Assembly: GCA_038326615.1 (NCBI GenBank)
Contig: JBBQKF010000047.1
Location: forward strand, 1-23,608
Source of the DNA: JBBQKF01 sp038326615
GTDB lineage: Bacteria; Bacillota; Clostridia; Saccharofermentanales; UBA5734
Direction of reading: 5' to 3'
Length of the DNA: 23,608 nt
Shown one piece after another: positions 8,801 through 14,863 of this stretch. Numbering within the stretch: the first letter of the stretch is position 1; each line of letters begins with the position of its first letter. The notes below the pieces were generated by a model. The model saw nothing but the letters and a program-made list of their open reading frames with translations. It did no database searches and had not been told where the DNA came from. Position numbers and translations under genes: made by a program.

Positions 8801-9049
8801 CTGGTCCATATCACCGTAAACAACAAGCAGTTTACCAAATGGATAAATTCCCTTAAAATAGTAAACAATCATAACAAGAATCGCAGTTAAAAAAATAGGG
8901 ATTGAAATAATTACAAATTTCTTAACATTGTTTGAATGTTTTTCGTCATTTTTATTTTGAGAACTATCAATGGTTTTAAATTCAACTCCGTCGGTTTCAA
9001 CAGAGTCAAATTTCACAGTATTTAGTTTACGAAATCCGTCTAATCCCAC
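5807..9049 (-). CDS. YfhO-family membrane protein, probable GT-C type glycosyltransferase
   Basis: This is a very large (about 1080-residue) polytopic membrane protein of the YfhO family. After a hydrophilic N-terminus, the first helix is followed by a loop with GDMDQHYIPF, the Asp-rich first-loop motif of YfhO/GT-C proteins, then FSPVTWL and many further helices up to about residue 530. A long extracytoplasmic domain follows, then a helix near 905-930. YfhO proteins of Bacillus and Listeria take a polyprenyl-phosphate sugar on the outer face and attach it to teichoic acids, with a GtrB-like partner such as CsbB. The C-terminal extension is unusual: about 100 residues dominated by NTDV repeats, then one last hydrophobic segment near the end. 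The GTG at 9049 has AGGAG 9 bases upstream; an in-frame GTG at 9076 lacks one but would add nine residues. The substrate is inferred. Confidence 0.8.
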   Translation of the reverse strand: MGLDGFRKLNTVKFDSVETDGVEFKTIDSSQNKNDEKHSNNVKKFVIISIPIFLTAILVMIVYYFKGIYPFGKLLVVYGDMDQHYIPFCYHIHDVIFKGKSLFWDPLLGTGSNIYGVEAFAGMFSPVTWLIAFSSRENIPYFASYLILARMMLMSFTSMIFFAKVTPKASDYWKIVLSIMYAFCGYVLIFYTNTVWIDCAIIFPLFLIGYKKLYEKEKIIGFVLALSASLIISFYISFMLILFILFSSGIFLFFYVEDQRRKKVIFKLAIGTILSLLLTSFVTIPAFMQSTSSLRFDKFSYKTILDTLANSDVTLNKTVILFFMAIIIVIIFKILLVFKRDRKNVIAFILLFLITSSQILVESINLIWYGGSYVCYPLRFGFIPIFLVLSAGGYYFAKCNELGLSTSGNDKNFEIPVKAKNGKLESMGHFLNVILISIGLICLAVAIYAGTKVGGKINETLHGWWGIPSNLSIVFLIITLLIALSVWILMMLKDSKLKYIMLSAVFLVEILMHSFWYIGVPPRSAYLDDWVFLANDIHEKIVLKGDSLSRYKDAQSVMNSNYPAVIGAPALSSYIHMIEAKQQNSQVQMGYSRDYTRLLDTGGTILSDAILRVKYYLTSENLPSEIFASQGVSGPFKIFKTKHSAPFGIVFQKNGAIPVTLGSFSDFEVQNLMAKTLFETINPLIIIKTPDPIFQNLKANSTKKDFTAKIINSIEVAYTEYNFPIDGKSALYFTAKDVSKGLRIMVNDQFIIVPTLGNIKNTYYPAQLNNGIINLGYFENENVNIKIVFQADTSLKSMAFGELPFANYVKLLENQKENNLSISKNTIRVDLSNSKIGDAFFVPVNNDNGWECWINGKKVPVKTIFGTYICVDLNAGGNSIKFVYTPPFFKLGLYISLLSASLLMAFLLFLNFRKLRTKRKDDANKNSMLIKNEVNKESAEIDREINPEIDPAIDPEINLNVNTDVNTDVNTDVNTDVNTDVNTDVNTDVNTDVNTDVNTDGNTDGNTDVHLNVNLNININTDSNTDISANVNVFDKIADFVEKITYFVYLAVYFIGIILVYAIPILYYLAKGIRMLFSVI
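6024..6167. repeat. In-frame 12-bp tandem repeat inside the YfhO-type gene
   Basis: Twelve consecutive 12-bp units (plus-strand ACATCAGTATTC and close variants) encode, on the minus strand, nine NTDV, two NTDG and one NTDV tetrapeptides. Degenerate copies continue on both sides (NPEIDPAIDPEI before, NLNININTDSNTDIS after). Because the unit is a multiple of three, copy-number change alters linker length without breaking the frame. Confidence 0.95.
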
Positions 9050-9155
9050 TATAATATTCTCCTGCGAAAACTTCACTTAACTTGGCAATTATTTCATTAA
9101 TCAATTATACAATGTTTTGATAATATGTCTACTTTTATCTTAATTTTATTTAATA

Positions 9156-9764
9156 TCACTCCAATATTCCCATTCCATAAAGTTCGTTTCTAAGACTTTG
9201 AGGATCCTTGAAATGAACTGTTTTAAACCCAATTTCCTTGGCGGTATTAACATTAGATAAAGTGTCATCAATAAAAATCGAATTATTAGGATCAATCCCA
9301 TGGTCTTTACATAACTCTTCAAATATTTCTCTGCTGGGTTTTATAAGATTTTTTGTATATGAAACGGTCATTCCATCAAAGTTCTCAAAAAATAAGTTCT
9401 TACTTAAAACATGAAGAAAGGCGGTTTTATGAAAATTCGAAAGTAGATATAGTTTAAATCCGCGATTCTTAAGTTCATAAAGAATCGCAATACTTCCTTG
9501 AATTGGCGAAAGAATTGATGCCCAGTCATTTATCACAAACTGAACTTTATCTGTATCTTCAGGACATCTTCTGCTAATTGTTTCTATTGCCTGTTCGTTA
9601 GTTATTATTCCTCTATCGAGATCAAGCCATTCTTCACTTTGAAATATTTCTTTATAAAGTTTTGAAGCTGTCTTTCTTGGATAAAGTTTGTTTAGATACT
9701 CTAATGGTTCGAAATCCACCAACACTCTTCCTAAATCAAAAACAATATTATTAAACATCAACAT
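9156..9764 (-). CDS. HAD-superfamily hydrolase, YihX-like
   Basis: This 202-residue protein is a haloacid dehalogenase-type phosphatase. The nucleophile motif is VFDLGRVLVDFEP near residues 8-20, the variant with DLG seen in YihX-type enzymes, followed by a small helical cap, LLSNFH near 106-111 (motif II), IKPSREIFE (motif III Lys) and IFIDDTLSNV (motif IV). YihX in E. coli dephosphorylates alpha-glucose 1-phosphate, which is also the substrate of RfbF, so a role in sugar phosphate balance is conceivable but not shown. It lies about 80 bases upstream of the YfhO-type gene on the same strand and about 210 bases downstream of the sortase unit terminator. The ATG at 9764 is preceded by TAGGA at some distance; starting at the second Met would remove only two residues. 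Confidence 0.85.
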   Translation of the reverse strand: MLMFNNIVFDLGRVLVDFEPLEYLNKLYPRKTASKLYKEIFQSEEWLDLDRGIITNEQAIETISRRCPEDTDKVQFVINDWASILSPIQGSIAILYELKNRGFKLYLLSNFHKTAFLHVLSKNLFFENFDGMTVSYTKNLIKPSREIFEELCKDHGIDPNNSIFIDDTLSNVNTAKEIGFKTVHFKDPQSLRNELYGMGILE

Positions 9765-9854
9765 ATAATAACAATTCCTAAAGAACCGTTTCCCCCTATA
9801 AAATATACTATTTATATTATCACAATATTACATAAATGTGAATTTACATTTTAC

Positions 9855-9883
9855 AAAAAAAAGCGACCGGAGAGATCCGGTCA
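9855..9883 (-). terminator. Rho-independent terminator of the sortase unit
   Basis: On the minus strand GACCGG, a six-base loop and CCGGTC form a perfect 6-bp GC-rich stem (9882-9865), followed by GC and a run of eight T residues (9862-9855). It lies about 95 bases after the stop of the secreted-protein gene. Confidence 0.85.
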
Positions 9884-9977
9884 CAATTTAATAAGCTCTA
9901 AAAAGCAAACTCTATAACTGCTATATAATCATATGAATAATACAGTTATAATAACTCGTTATTCTTGAAACTACTAC

Positions 9978-10487
9978 TTATTTCGATCTCAACAGTTTAC
10001 GTGAAACAAATGCACTTGCAATTGCTAATGCAAGAAAGCCTAGTCCAACTAAAATTATGCTGTAATCAAATCCTGTTTGTTTAATAAGGTTAGCTGTTGG
10101 ATATGTAACATTAAAAACTTCTCTATCCTCGGCATCTGTGATTACGATATTCCCGGTCTCATAGACTACTGTCAGATTCATTACAACACCAGCAGCTGTG
10201 AAATCGTTTAGAATTGATTGCTTCTGTGTAGATGTTAGTTCTGAAAGCTTTGTCTTGTTGCCAACAGTTGCATTCACACTGTCGATGTAAGCAATAATTT
10301 GATCAGCTTGTGTTGATGTCACGGTAACAGAGTTCAAATACGCTTCAGCTTGTGTTACATAAACATTAAGAATAGATGAATCGTTTAATTTCTGAATTAT
10401 GTCAGACTTTGTTGCTGCACTAGTAATGGATGCAAAGGTCATAATTGCCATAACTGCAGTCAGTATCATTATCCCCAATTTTTTCAT
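9978..10487 (-). CDS. Secreted protein with sortase-signal-like C-terminus
   Basis: This 169-residue protein has a classical signal peptide (MKKLGIM, a hydrophobic stretch, then ITSA/ATK as the likely cleavage site near residue 25). The mature part is about 105 residues, helical and Thr/Ser/Asn-rich, with no domain I recognise. The C-terminus looks like a cell-wall sorting signal: LIKQTGFDYS, then a hydrophobic segment of about 20 residues and a basic tail (SRKLLRSK). The motif IKQTG departs from LPXTG because Pro is replaced by Lys. I chose the ATG at 10487, which has AGGAGGAG 6-7 bases upstream; an upstream in-frame ATG would add eight residues before the signal peptide. It follows the sortase and the four-helix protein and precedes a strong terminator, so it is the probable substrate of this sortase or a pseudo-substrate. 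Confidence 0.75.
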   Translation of the reverse strand: MKKLGIMILTAVMAIMTFASITSAATKSDIIQKLNDSSILNVYVTQAEAYLNSVTVTSTQADQIIAYIDSVNATVGNKTKLSELTSTQKQSILNDFTAAGVVMNLTVVYETGNIVITDAEDREVFNVTYPTANLIKQTGFDYSIILVGLGFLALAIASAFVSRKLLRSK

Positions 10488-10703
10488 TTTTTTCTCCTCC
10501 TGAAAATTCAACTATATTTACTTGTACGACTAATTATAAACCTCATTTCCAAAAAGTTCAATAGAATAATTGAAATTCAACCATTTATAGCTAAATTAAT
10601 CATGGCACACTACTTGACACAGCTAACTATTATAAAATATTCCCCTCTTAAAATAGTATTTGAGCTTATTATTCCGCTTGTTGCGCATTCTTGAAAAATG
10701 AAT

Positions 10704-11585
10704 TCATTCACTCGTAAACTTTTCACGAGCCATAATATACACTCTTGAAATAAGAATTATCGAAGATATAGTAAAAAGTGTTATGCCAGAATAAAGAATG
10801 AAGCTGTTCATGTTTCCTAATCCTGTATCAATTGAATATTTTAGATACATTGTTCTTATTGCAAGACGTTTTGTTATCCCGAAAACCAAAAGAACAGCCG
10901 AAGGAACTAGCAACAGAGCTCCTAATACCCAAAATGCAGAAAATATATATAAGATAGCCTTTTCGATTTTTCTTCTGTTCAAAAATATTTCTACGGCAAT
11001 CAATGAGATAATCAAAATCAAAAATAGCCCTATTAGATTACCTATTTTAAATAACAGAGAATGAATTTTTTGAAATTCAACGATTTTCTCTACTACATTT
11101 ATATTTATAAGATTTAAATGTTTGCTTACTATTTCAGCAGAATCCAAGGCAACTGCATCGAGTTGTAATGATTGTTCTTTTGAAGGGATATAACCATTCT
11201 TTTCTCCGTCAGCTTTAATAAAAATCTCTAACCTATCTCTGAAAAGTTTTGATGGATAAATCACTTTAATAAATTCGCCTTTAAACTCCATATAATTTAT
11301 TACATATTCGACATGCTTTTCGAGAAGCTCATCAATCACTTTATCGTCAAGTCCTGCGGTTAAAACTTCAAGTGGCATCGCAACATAGCTACTTTGTGCT
11401 TTAAGATCATTCGTTATTGCTTGTTTTAACATCGGTATATAATCGTCTCCAGTTACCATTTTTTTATAAAAAGACTTTGAAAAAAGCGTACTTTGTAAAA
11501 ACATCGAAAGTACTAGGAGTAATGAAAATGACGCAATTCCTATTGCTAATAATAATGATAATAATGCCCTTATTTTACTATTCAT
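10704..11585 (-). CDS. Four-helix membrane protein coupled to the sortase gene
   Basis: I do not recognise this 293-residue protein as a named family. It has one N-terminal hydrophobic segment (about 7-30), a hydrophilic domain of roughly 145 residues (about 32-175, rich in Lys, Asp and Glu, without cysteines) and three more helices (about 178-200, 209-232, 262-284). The layout suggests the hydrophilic domain lies outside the membrane. Its start overlaps the sortase stop by four bases (ATGA-type overlap), so the two are translationally coupled and probably act together. It may help present the neighbouring secreted protein to the sortase, which is inference from position. The downstream gap to the secreted-protein gene is about 215 bases with no gene. 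Confidence 0.8.
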   Translation of the reverse strand: MNSKIRALLSLLLAIGIASFSLLLVLSMFLQSTLFSKSFYKKMVTGDDYIPMLKQAITNDLKAQSSYVAMPLEVLTAGLDDKVIDELLEKHVEYVINYMEFKGEFIKVIYPSKLFRDRLEIFIKADGEKNGYIPSKEQSLQLDAVALDSAEIVSKHLNLININVVEKIVEFQKIHSLLFKIGNLIGLFLILIISLIAVEIFLNRRKIEKAILYIFSAFWVLGALLLVPSAVLLVFGITKRLAIRTMYLKYSIDTGLGNMNSFILYSGITLFTISSIILISRVYIMAREKFTSE

Positions 11586-12355
11586 TTATAAATCTCACTT
11601 TCTATCAAGCTACAAATAAGAACATATCTTTTTGGTGCATTCCCGAAATAAACAAAAGGATAGCAAGTATAAAGAGTTAGCTGCTCCTTTGATGTGCTTT
11701 TGGCGATTGAATTGTCTCCACCCTTAATAATACGAATTTCATCAATTTTGTACGTAAAAGAACCATACACAACATCGAATTTAATTTCATCACCTAACTT
11801 CACATACTCGAAATTTCTGAAGTGAGTTGTTCTGTGAGCGCCAATTATAATATTTCCATCCTGACCTGGAAGGTAAGACCCCGTGGAGTGTCCTGCGCCA
11901 AGACGAAATTGAGTTTCATTGTCACCTTGTATTACAGGTACATTAAGATTTATTCTTGGGAAGTGCAATTTGCCGATTTCTTGACCTATGTAAAAGAATG
12001 GAGTCAATAATCTTTGACCATCTCTGATTGTAGCTCTTTTTGTGGGGTCAACAGTTGGAACGACATCTGCTTTCGACCACCCTGTTCCCTCCCATTGCTG
12101 TAGCGTTATTGCATTATCCTTTTGTGTAAGAAACACTGCGAGAACAGACTCATTTTCCACATAATTAAAAAACCCAATACTCACCAAAAGCAATGCAATC
12201 AGAAAAAACATATAGGGAATTGTACCAACAACTGAATTCTTAACAAAAGTGCTTCTAGTTAATGATTTTCTTTGCTTGGATACTATTCTATTATTTTGAC
12301 TGGCACCTTCAGATTTTAATAAAACTATCTTTTCTGAAACTTCACTTTTTTTCAA
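11582..12355 (-). CDS. Class D sortase
   Basis: This 257-residue membrane-anchored transpeptidase has a long cytoplasmic N-terminus, one helix at about 44-64 and a C-terminal sortase domain outside. The catalytic triad is visible: His174 in IGAHRTTHF, Cys231 in TLYTCYPF and Arg243 in APKRYVL. The TLYTCYPF...RYVL pattern and AHRTTHFRNF are typical of class D sortases. The start is a TTG at 12355, with GGAGG about 10 bases upstream; no ATG or GTG in frame gives a full protein. Sortases cleave a sorting motif on secreted proteins and join them to the cell wall. The next two genes encode a membrane protein and a secreted protein with a sorting-like tail. A promoter-like sequence lies just upstream. 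Confidence 0.9.
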   Translation of the reverse strand: MKKSEVSEKIVLLKSEGASQNNRIVSKQRKSLTRSTFVKNSVVGTIPYMFFLIALLLVSIGFFNYVENESVLAVFLTQKDNAITLQQWEGTGWSKADVVPTVDPTKRATIRDGQRLLTPFFYIGQEIGKLHFPRINLNVPVIQGDNETQFRLGAGHSTGSYLPGQDGNIIIGAHRTTHFRNFEYVKLGDEIKFDVVYGSFTYKIDEIRIIKGGDNSIAKSTSKEQLTLYTCYPFVYFGNAPKRYVLICSLIESEIYK

Positions 12356-12391
12356 ATTTTTCTTACCTCCAAAATAGTATTTTATAAGATT

Positions 12392-12420
12392 ATTTTAATA
12401 GATTTAAAAGTATAACACAA
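12392..12420 (-). promoter_or_regulatory. Probable sigma-A-type promoter of the sortase unit
   Basis: On the minus strand TTGTGT (12420-12415), a 17-base spacer and TAAAAT (12397-12392) lie about 37 bases before the TTG start of the sortase, with the GGAGG site between. Position and spacing are good; neither hexamer is perfect. Confidence 0.45.
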
Positions 12421-12461
12421 AGCACTAGGTTTATTTTTACAATTACTAAATTTATCTTTTA

Positions 12462-12531
12462 AATTACCCTTACCATATTTTTTAAATAAACTTTACAATT
12501 ACCCTTACCATATCTTTTAAATAAACTTTAC
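12462..12531. repeat. 35-bp direct duplication
   Basis: Two adjacent 35-bp copies start at 12462 and 12497 (each beginning AATTACCCTTACCATAT) and differ at a single base within the compared stretch. They merge into a degenerate AT-rich repeat region reaching about 12690. Confidence 0.85.
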
Positions 12532-12787
12532 CATTATCCTTAACATTACCTTTATTAAAACCTTTAATGCCTTTTTTAACATTACTTTTAATCTTTACTT
12601 TAACATTACCTTTAATACATTCTATAATATCTTTTTTAATAATGCCTTTAATATCTATTTTATCATTAACTTTACCATTGTCTTTATAACTTAATTTACG
12701 GCTCTCTTTTAAAAAATTCTTAACATGTTATAAGTATTTTTCAAAGGTTTATAACATTAAAATATTATTATTTAACCATATACAAAA

Positions 12788-13756
12788 CTACCAATTTTTA
12801 TTTGCACTGCTTTCATCTTCGAAATTAATTCTCTTCGATTCGATTACTAGTGGCCTTTTCATAACTCTAGTATTGATATTTAAAATATATTCGCCAAGGA
12901 ATCCTATAAAAAACAACTGTAACGATCCAAGAAAAAACACACCAATTAGTAGGGGAGCGGTTCCTGCCGGAAATCTATCCCAGTATATAAGTTTTAAAAC
13001 CAAGTAAACTATTGCTGTTATAAGGCTAATTCCAGAAAATGTAAATCCAAAAATGGTTGCTAGTCGCATTATGACTTTCGAATATGACGTTATTCCAATC
13101 ATACCTATATCGTATAAAGTGTACCAATTGTTTTTTGTTATCCCTGCACGCCGTTTAGGCTGTTGATAATTGATTTCAAGTCGTTCAAATCCAAGTTCTG
13201 CAACAATTCCTCTCATATATGGCATTGGATCATCAAGATTTTTGAGAACATTAATAAATGCCTTGTCATAAAGTCCAAATCCCGTAAAATGCTCAATTTG
13301 TTCAACATCAGATATTTTTTTGATGGCTTTATAATAGGAAGATCGAAAGAAATACATTAGCTTGTTTTCGCGGCTTTTATTTTTTATGCCAATTATAATT
13401 TTATATCCTTTTTCCCATCCGCGTACAAAATCAACTATCATTTCTACTGGATCTTGAAAATCTGCACACATAAGTATTGTGCAGTCACTGTTCGTCTGAG
13501 TTAGTCCATAAAAAGGCGATTTGATGTGTCCGAAGTTTCTTGCATTAAAAATAGCTTTAATATGTTTATCAAGTGCACACAAACCTTCCAGTTTTAACTT
13601 AGTTGAATCCTTTGAATCATTGTCAATAAATATAATATCATAATTGTACTCCGGCAGTTTTTCCATGAAAACCTGTTTAATTGCATCAGCTAAAGGTATT
13701 ACATTTTCTTCTTCATTATAACACGGTACTAATAAACTGATTTTTAACATTTTCAT
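12788..13756 (-). CDS. GtrB/DPM1-like polyprenyl-phosphate glycosyltransferase (GT2)
   Basis: This 322-residue protein has a GT-A family 2 domain followed by two membrane helices (about 231-256 and 265-290), the layout of GtrB, CsbB and ArnC. The start SLLVPCYNEEENV is the family's nucleotide-binding opening, FIDNDSKDST is the next motif (about 43-52), NARNFGH at about 71-77 and ADFQDP at 98-103 are the acceptor and DxD-like motifs. Such enzymes move a sugar from a nucleotide to undecaprenyl phosphate on the inner face. Its place directly after the ThDP enzyme and SDR genes suggests that it uses the branched sugar made by them, presumably as a CDP derivative, which would be unusual because known members mostly use UDP-sugars. 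No strong ribosome binding site precedes either Met1 or Met3. Confidence 0.9.
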   Translation of the reverse strand: MKMLKISLLVPCYNEEENVIPLADAIKQVFMEKLPEYNYDIIFIDNDSKDSTKLKLEGLCALDKHIKAIFNARNFGHIKSPFYGLTQTNSDCTILMCADFQDPVEMIVDFVRGWEKGYKIIIGIKNKSRENKLMYFFRSSYYKAIKKISDVEQIEHFTGFGLYDKAFINVLKNLDDPMPYMRGIVAELGFERLEINYQQPKRRAGITKNNWYTLYDIGMIGITSYSKVIMRLATIFGFTFSGISLITAIVYLVLKLIYWDRFPAGTAPLLIGVFFLGSLQLFFIGFLGEYILNINTRVMKRPLVIESKRINFEDESSANKNW

Positions 13757-13855
13757 ATACCATTTAATTCAATTTTAAATATGAATTAATCTTTCTCCAT
13801 TTAATAATTGCTAAATCACAAAACGCCAATAATAATATTGTAAATCAAACGCACT

Positions 13856-14821
13856 TCACTTAATATGTTTATTTTGTTTTGATTGATCCATAAACCATCC
13901 AATAGTGTTTCTGATGCCTTGTTCAAAAGTTATTTCTGGTACAAACCCTGTATCATTGGTCAAATCCGAAATATCTGCGCCAAGATACATAACTTGATTT
14001 TCCTGATAAGGAATTTCGCCAAATCCTATTTCGATTGACGGATCTATACAATCTCTAATTGTAGAAATAAATTCGTGAAGTGGCCGTACAATGCCACTCC
14101 CAAGGCAATAAACTGCTCCATCCGATGGCTTTAATCCTATAAGGTAAAATGCTCTTGCAGCATCTTCACAGCTCAGATAATCCCAGAATTGTTCACCCTT
14201 TGTGAATGATGTTTTTTGACCAGAAACCATTTTACTAATTGTTTTCATAATCATTGTGTTTTCCCCGTCGTATTTACCATATACACTGAGCACTCTGACC
14301 CACACAAGTTTAATCCCTAATTTTTTCGACTGTTGTAAAGACAATTTCGACGCTGCATATTTAGCTACACCATATGCAATGATGGGATTTGTTGGTGTAT
14401 TCCCAGAAATTTTTGATGATACAAGTCCGTACTCGGCTTGCGACCCAGCTCCAATAAAAGCTTTACAACCTATAATATTTGCTAATTTTACTGCGTCAAG
14501 TGTATATTTTATGTTCATTGCCTGAATATATGGATCATGCCTGTTTAAACTATCTGTTCCTTCCCACCCAAAATGGTAAAAAACCAAATTGCCTTTAAGC
14601 TCAAATTGTTCATATCCAAGATTGAGAAGCGAATCCAGATTGCATTTTATTACTTTTAAAAATTCAGAAGATGGTAATCTATCGGCATTAATTGAATGTT
14701 CCCTAATTATTGCTACCATTTTCAATTTATTTTTTATGCACTCATCAATAAGTGCAATGCCAAGCATGCTAGTTGCGCCTGTAATTACAACCCCGTCAAT
14801 TTTCATTTCATCGCAAATCAT
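13856..14821 (-). CDS. NAD(P)-dependent SDR, probable YerF-like ketone reductase
   Basis: This 321-residue extended short-chain dehydrogenase/reductase has the cofactor loop GATSMLG at residues 15-21, a GAGSQAEYG segment at 124-132 in which Ser127 is the likely catalytic Ser, and the YGVAK catalytic pair Tyr150/Lys154. The C-terminal half (FWDYLSCEDAARAF, then GSGIVRPLHEF) matches nucleotide-sugar epimerases and CDP-abequose/paratose synthase-like reductases. Its gene starts 42 bases after the ThDP enzyme gene, so I infer that it reduces the side-chain ketone left by that enzyme, as YerF does in yersiniose synthesis. Reduction or epimerisation at C4 of the hexose is the alternative. GGAG lies 14 bases before the ATG; a four-codon frame with a better-placed site ends inside this ATG. 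Confidence 0.85.
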   Translation of the reverse strand: MICDEMKIDGVVITGATSMLGIALIDECIKNKLKMVAIIREHSINADRLPSSEFLKVIKCNLDSLLNLGYEQFELKGNLVFYHFGWEGTDSLNRHDPYIQAMNIKYTLDAVKLANIIGCKAFIGAGSQAEYGLVSSKISGNTPTNPIIAYGVAKYAASKLSLQQSKKLGIKLVWVRVLSVYGKYDGENTMIMKTISKMVSGQKTSFTKGEQFWDYLSCEDAARAFYLIGLKPSDGAVYCLGSGIVRPLHEFISTIRDCIDPSIEIGFGEIPYQENQVMYLGADISDLTNDTGFVPEITFEQGIRNTIGWFMDQSKQNKHIK

Positions 14822-14863
14822 CTGTAAATCATAATCTCCTTTTGCTCGATAATTATTATGTTT

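Larger units (their letters stand above)
12356..12787. other. Low-complexity non-coding gap before the sortase unit
   Basis: This 432-base stretch contains a 35-bp direct duplication and a long degenerate run of CTTTAACATTAC-like words up to about 12690, plus the sortase promoter candidate at its left side. No open frame of substance is present on either strand. Confidence 0.7.

Noticed and set aside
14818..14832. Four-codon frame with a good ribosome binding site overlapping the start of the SDR gene
   Set aside because: It could aid translational coupling, but a frame this short with a fortuitous ATG is not enough evidence for a leader peptide.
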